Of a DNA stretch of 24,049 bases, positions 21,245-24,049 are shown in pieces. Numbering within the stretch: position 1 is the first letter of the stretch; each line of letters begins with the position of its first letter. The notes under the pieces were generated by a model. That model was not told where the DNA came from and did no database searches. It worked only from the letters and a program-made list of their open reading frames with translations. The DNA comes from a virus. A program made the translations under genes and the position numbers. The stretch lies in the IMG/VR virus record IMGVR_UViG_3300009034_000208, positions 1 to 24,049 of that record. One strand, 5' to 3'.

Positions 21245-22514
21245 ATCGTGTCCAAGCCGTTTTCACGGGGCCACTCTTCCAAGCCAATGTTCCTTTACCC
21301 TTATAACCCATCAAAGCGTAGCGGGTCGCATCCATTGCATGATCGTTCTCTTTCCGTTCCGCATCATACACCATTACCTCGTGAATCCAGTTGACGCAAG
21401 TGGACTTCACATAGATGCGGGGTCGCCCATCCTCTTGAACGTGAAACCTGCCGCCGAACTCGTGGATGCCGTCTTCACGTTTGCTCTCGTCAGGTTTAGC
21501 CCTTAACCGTGCTTTCTTGAATGCGTCGATAACTTGTGGTTCACTGCAGTCACAGATGAAAGTGCCTTTCTTCCCCACTCCCTCCATGAACATGGCTTCT
21601 TTAATGAGAACTTCAGTTTGAACGCGGTTCTGGTAGAACTCATCGAGGATGTACGCTCTACCATCTCCGTCGAAGCCAACTTTAACGATTGCACTAGGGT
21701 TTGTCCAACCGAAATCCACACCGTAAATGACGGTTCTGATGATGCTTGTGTCAATACGTTTCAACTCATGTATTGTGCTGTCAAAGTCGAAGCTTCCCAT
21801 GCCAGCGGGCGCGAACTTGCCTTCTATAAACCTTTTAGCGAGGCTACCATGATGACTTGCAACTATTTCTTCTTTGTACCTATTGGATGTGTGAGGATTA
21901 TCCCAGAGTCCCCATCTATAGACTTTAGATAATGGATTCCGTGTTTCAGGGTCTTCAAAGAACTCGTACAGCCTATCACCAGGCAACAGTGCAGGCGGGG
22001 TTGTTGTGATCCATGCGCCCTGCTTCTCCGGTGGGAACCGTCCCGTGCCCCTTAATCTGCGTAGTATTACTTCCCATGCTTTGTCAAAGTACCTTACATA
22101 TTGCGCCTCGTCCACATGGATGAAGTCTATGTTTGGGCCTTCCGCCATATTCGGTTCTTCTAAGCTCCCGAACCATAGGATGCTGTTGTTCTTGAATAGG
22201 ATGCAGTTGTCTCCGCGTTTGAACTCTGTGACTATGGGGTTAGCGTCTAATGGTGCGCCTAAAATCTTAGGATGCTCAAGCGTGGGGATGAGAGTTCTCC
22301 TAACCATCTTGTATGTTGGCTCAAACACGTAGCCGACTATGCCGTCGTTTTCTAAGCACCAACTAACATCCTCGAACACGCCTGCAATTGTTTTTCCCGA
22401 TCCTACTCCAGCGAAGATGGCACGGTACGGCACTTTGTAACGGTCATTATGGAAAGCTTGTTGTTCGCCAGCATCAGGATAGTAGCGAAGAGTAACTTCA
22501 GCTTGCTGGCTCAT
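21243..22514 (-). CDS. terL: Terminase large subunit
   Basis: The 423-residue product is the ATP-driven DNA packaging motor. Walker A is GVGSGKT (36-42), Walker B is IDFIHVDEA (129-137) with D135/E136, and the coupling motif is WITTTPP (168-174). The C-terminal nuclease has YGVDFGW (D267), FICDCSEPQ (D322) and NDHAMDATRYAL (D391/D395), the usual acidic metal ligands. The length is typical. It starts at ATG 22514, overlapping the small subunit by 17 bp. All key residues are present, so it should be active. The portal follows after a short plus-strand gene. Confidence 0.95.
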   Translation of the reverse strand: MSQQAEVTLRYYPDAGEQQAFHNDRYKVPYRAIFAGVGSGKTIAGVFEDVSWCLENDGIVGYVFEPTYKMVRRTLIPTLEHPKILGAPLDANPIVTEFKRGDNCILFKNNSILWFGSLEEPNMAEGPNIDFIHVDEAQYVRYFDKAWEVILRRLRGTGRFPPEKQGAWITTTPPALLPGDRLYEFFEDPETRNPLSKVYRWGLWDNPHTSNRYKEEIVASHHGSLAKRFIEGKFAPAGMGSFDFDSTIHELKRIDTSIIRTVIYGVDFGWTNPSAIVKVGFDGDGRAYILDEFYQNRVQTEVLIKEAMFMEGVGKKGTFICDCSEPQVIDAFKKARLRAKPDESKREDGIHEFGGRFHVQEDGRPRIYVKSTCVNWIHEVMVYDAERKENDHAMDATRYALMGYKGKGTLAWKSGPVKTAWTR

Positions 22515-22851
22515 CCTCTGGTGGCTTCCACATTTTAACTATGATGTGACGGGTTGTAACGTCAATCTTCTCTTCTAACTTCATCTTTCGAGTTAATGTG
22601 TGACCTAACAGTTTGGTGAGTTGCTTGTATGTTTCAACGGGGTCTTTTTTGCTAACGATGAGGTGATGGCGTAGCCATTCTTCTTTTATCCAAATTTCGA
22701 AGAGTCCACTTTCAAACCACGCCATCATGTCTCGGTCAATCGTCTTTTCAGTAACACTACACATATCGCCTATTTGGCCTCTGCTCAGTCCAGCTAGTAA
22801 GCCTTTCTTGATTGTTCTTAGGCGTTTGAGGGTGTGTGTGGAGAGGGACAT
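22498..22851 (-). CDS. terS: Terminase small subunit (HTH)
   Basis: The 117-residue product has an N-terminal helix-turn-helix (about residues 14-48: KKGLLAGLSRGQIGDMCSVT, then KTIDRDMMAWFESGLF) like small terminase subunits that bind the packaging site, and a helical middle (YKQLTKLLGHTLTRKMKLEEK) that could drive oligomerisation. It overlaps the large subunit gene by 17 bp, so the two are likely translationally coupled. The call rests on the fold pattern and position. Confidence 0.75.
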   Translation of the reverse strand: MSLSTHTLKRLRTIKKGLLAGLSRGQIGDMCSVTEKTIDRDMMAWFESGLFEIWIKEEWLRHHLIVSKKDPVETYKQLTKLLGHTLTRKMKLEEKIDVTTRHIIVKMWKPPEDEPAS

Positions 22852-22861
22852 TTTTGGGACA

Positions 22862-23101
22862 TCATCCTTGATTGTAAACGTTTACGTCTGCCGTTGTTCC
22901 AACGCATGTGGGGCAGTAAGTTGTTGTGAGGGTGTTTCCGCTCACATCAGTATACGTGTAAGGATAGAAGGTTGATGCTAAACATCGTGCTGTTGTTAAT
23001 GGAGGATAGAAGGGTTTTGGAGGGTCTATTTTAGCAAGTATCTTATCTATGATGCTCCTTGCGAACAGTAACAGTTGTTTTAAATGTTTCATGTTTGTCA
23101 C
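22862..23101 (-). CDS. 79-aa protein with amphipathic N-terminus and CxxC
   Basis: GTG at 23101 overlaps the preceding TGA. The 79-residue product begins with an amphipathic helix (KHLKQLLLFARSIIDKILAK) that could lie on a membrane or bind a partner, then a Pro/aromatic linker, and ends with C40 and the CPTC pair (C63, C66). A three-Cys site could bind metal or form disulfides. It is ten bases before the terminase small subunit. No family is recognised. Confidence 0.65.
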   Translation of the reverse strand: MTNMKHLKQLLLFARSIIDKILAKIDPPKPFYPPLTTARCLASTFYPYTYTDVSGNTLTTTYCPTCVGTTADVNVYNQG

Positions 23102-23238
23102 AGTTTATCACTTGGATGCTCTTCACATTCGAATCCGCCGTTGAACAGCCGCGTTGTTTTGTGGCCGCTTGCGTAAGCCATCAAGCCAAGCATAACTAGC
23201 ATTCCCAAGAATATGCCTGCAACGAAATGTTCTATCAT
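23098..23238 (-). CDS. 46-aa single-span membrane protein
   Basis: ATG at 23238 overlaps the upstream TGA as ATGA, favoured over a longer frame starting further upstream. One hydrophobic helix (residues 5-22, FVAGIFLGMLVMLGLMAY) is followed by a polar tail (SGHKTTRLFNGGFECEEHP). It is sandwiched between two other small genes in a coupled series. The role is unknown. Small membrane proteins next to terminase genes are sometimes lysis or membrane-regulating proteins. Confidence 0.65.
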   Translation of the reverse strand: MIEHFVAGIFLGMLVMLGLMAYASGHKTTRLFNGGFECEEHPSDKL

Positions 23239-23423
23239 GGTGTCCACCCGAACCCGCCTACTGCCATCAATGTTGCGAATGCAGTGAGGATTGTGAAGCA
23301 GAACCATAAGAGAACACGTTCTTCCGGCGGTTCGTCTTTCATGTTCTGGGCGATGAACAAGCTGATTGTGGAGGAAGCTGTTATAGTGAGTATGGTGATT
23401 AGAGATGCTAAAGCATTTACCAT
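23235..23423 (-). CDS. 62-aa two-span membrane protein, holin-like
   Basis: ATG at 23423 starts a 62-residue protein with two hydrophobic helices (about 3-24, LASLITILTITASSTISLFI, and 38-58, LLWFCFTILTAFATLMAVGG) joined by an acidic loop (KDEPPEERV). This small two-helix hairpin is a holin-like shape, but archaeal lysis genes are poorly known and the call is only structural. Its stop overlaps the next start (ATGA). Confidence 0.65.
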   Translation of the reverse strand: MVNALASLITILTITASSTISLFIAQNMKDEPPEERVLLWFCFTILTAFATLMAVGGFGWTP

Positions 23424-23543
23424 TTTATTTCAACTCATCGGTGTTTGGCTTTCTCGGTTCTCAACAAGGCTTATTCTCTTGAAGGTAAAGTCGGTGCAGT
23501 TAGTTTTGCCTTTTTGGTGTGGAACCGGAAAATTAGCCCACCC

Positions 23544-23963
23544 TTATGATTGTTCAGCTAAGATGTACGTGTTCCAATTGTACGTTCCACTCGAAGCATC
23601 ATAGGGAACGGTTAAGTCAAGGTCACCCGATAGTGTTTCGGTGATGTTGCACCAATCGCCGTTTTTTGTCCACGTTAAAGCCCAACCGCTTGGAAGGTTC
23701 TCACATGTCACGGTGACGGTGGCGTTAGTGTCGCCTGTGTTCTGCACTGTAAGATTAGCGGTTATGGTTTCGTCTGGATACACGTAGCCCCAATCCAATT
23801 CCGTACCGTTAGTCCATGCCACATCATCAATGTAAATATCTATAGTAGCTGATGGAACGCTGGCGGTGCTGGGAACAACGAACATTTGTCCTACTGGGTA
23901 ACTCACGGCTACGCCTACGATTAATGCGAGTACGGAAGCGAATGCTAAAGTGCGTTTCTTCAA
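23544..23963 (-). CDS. Secreted beta-domain protein with sequons
   Basis: TTG at 23963 follows GGGGAGGTGA. Residues 1-22 form a signal peptide or anchor (KKRTLAFASVLALIVGVAV). The mature part is a NEW3/CARDB-like beta domain (DWGYVYPDETITANLTVQNT, residues 57-76; ENLPSGWALTWTK) typical of exported archaeal proteins. Four sequons (N52, N70, N80, N106) suggest glycosylation. Two cysteines (C87, C105) may form a bond. It likely sits on the cell surface or virion. A 120-bp gap with no clear promoter separates it from the next gene. Confidence 0.75.
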   Translation of the reverse strand: MKKRTLAFASVLALIVGVAVSYPVGQMFVVPSTASVPSATIDIYIDDVAWTNGTELDWGYVYPDETITANLTVQNTGDTNATVTVTCENLPSGWALTWTKNGDWCNITETLSGDLDLTVPYDASSGTYNWNTYILAEQS

Positions 23964-23976
23964 GTTTTCACCTCCC

Positions 23977-24049
23977 CTACGCTACTCGCGTGGTTTCGTG
24001 AATTTTCAGTTTCAAATCGCCAATCAACTCGTGTAACTCGGTGATTTTA
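23977..24049 (-). CDS. 3' end of an unknown upstream gene (partial)
   Basis: The last 24 codons before TAG at 23979-23977 read KITELHELIGDLKLKIHETT followed by RVA, a plausible helical C-terminus. Only 13 bases, including the next ribosome binding site, separate it from the following TTG start, as elsewhere in the array. The rest lies outside the window. Confidence 0.5.
   Translation of the reverse strand, partial: KITELHELIGDLKLKIHETTRVA

Noticed and set aside
23424-23543. Open frame continuing 37 codons after the TAA of the secreted protein
   Set aside because: No start codon lies in the frame except at its very end. A stretch this long is not surprising by chance, and no read-through signal is visible.
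23227-23604. 125-codon plus-strand frame across two membrane-protein genes
   Set aside because: It lies antisense to well-formed minus-strand genes and has no ribosome binding site or sensible protein composition.

Overview
The window looks like the late (virion) region of a head-tail virus or provirus of the HK97 lineage, most likely infecting an archaeon. A compact minus-strand gene array runs from the right edge to about position 1068. It carries small and large terminase, a DUF1073-type portal, a MuF-like minor head protein, a DUF2213-type prohead protease with scaffold tail, a decoration protein, an HK97-fold major capsid protein, head-tail joining proteins and a tail hub. An archaeal host is inferred from exported proteins with NEW3/CARDB-like and concanavalin-like beta domains rich in N-glycosylation sequons, TATA-like elements close to start codons, T-tract terminators and GGAGGTGA-type ribosome binding sites. 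The style suggests Bathyarchaeia or a related mesophilic or methanogenic lineage, but the sequence alone does not settle the host. No integrase, replication gene, tRNA or CRISPR array is seen.

Layout, left to right: (1) 1-1056, plus strand: a run of tiny, tightly coupled genes (zinc-binding, single-membrane-span and acidic proteins) that converges on the late array 11 bp from its last gene. (2) 1068-5160, minus: tail module with a hub-like protein, a 101-aa hydrophobic protein in the tape-measure position, an HK97 gp10-like protein, a baseplate-like protein, a hidden 41-aa Cys protein and an unassigned protein. (3) 5157-11221, minus: adhesion and surface module with a secreted concanavalin-like protein, a membrane-anchored beta-helix protein, a small fibre protein and a second beta-helix protein. 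(4) 11222-13961, minus: connector-type and small unknown genes, a fibre-like protein, and a small gene with an apparent frameshift. (5) 14052-17553, minus: major capsid protein, decoration protein, coiled-coil protein and protease/scaffold. (6) 17590-19335, minus: a third beta-helix protein lodged inside the head module. (7) 19340-22851, minus: minor head protein, portal and terminases, interrupted by a plus-strand 53-aa gene with its own TATA box and T6 tract. (8) 22862-24049, minus: small membrane proteins, a secreted protein and the tail end of another gene.

How the genes work together: TerS/TerL feed DNA through the portal into a capsid whose major protein resembles encapsulins. The protease gene appears to encode both the protease and, from an internal start, a separate Cys-repeat scaffold. 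Joining proteins lead to a tail with no long tape-measure gene, which suggests a short tail. A strikingly large share of the array (three beta-helix proteins, a concanavalin-like secreted protein, and beta-sandwich insertions in tail proteins) is given over to glycan or cell-surface interaction, and some of these proteins carry export or membrane signals.

Several genes here are short or use TTG/GTG starts and are easy to miss: 81-218, 441-545, 4226-4351, 11854-11979 and 21076-21237. No gene-free stretch longer than 300 bases exists in the window.
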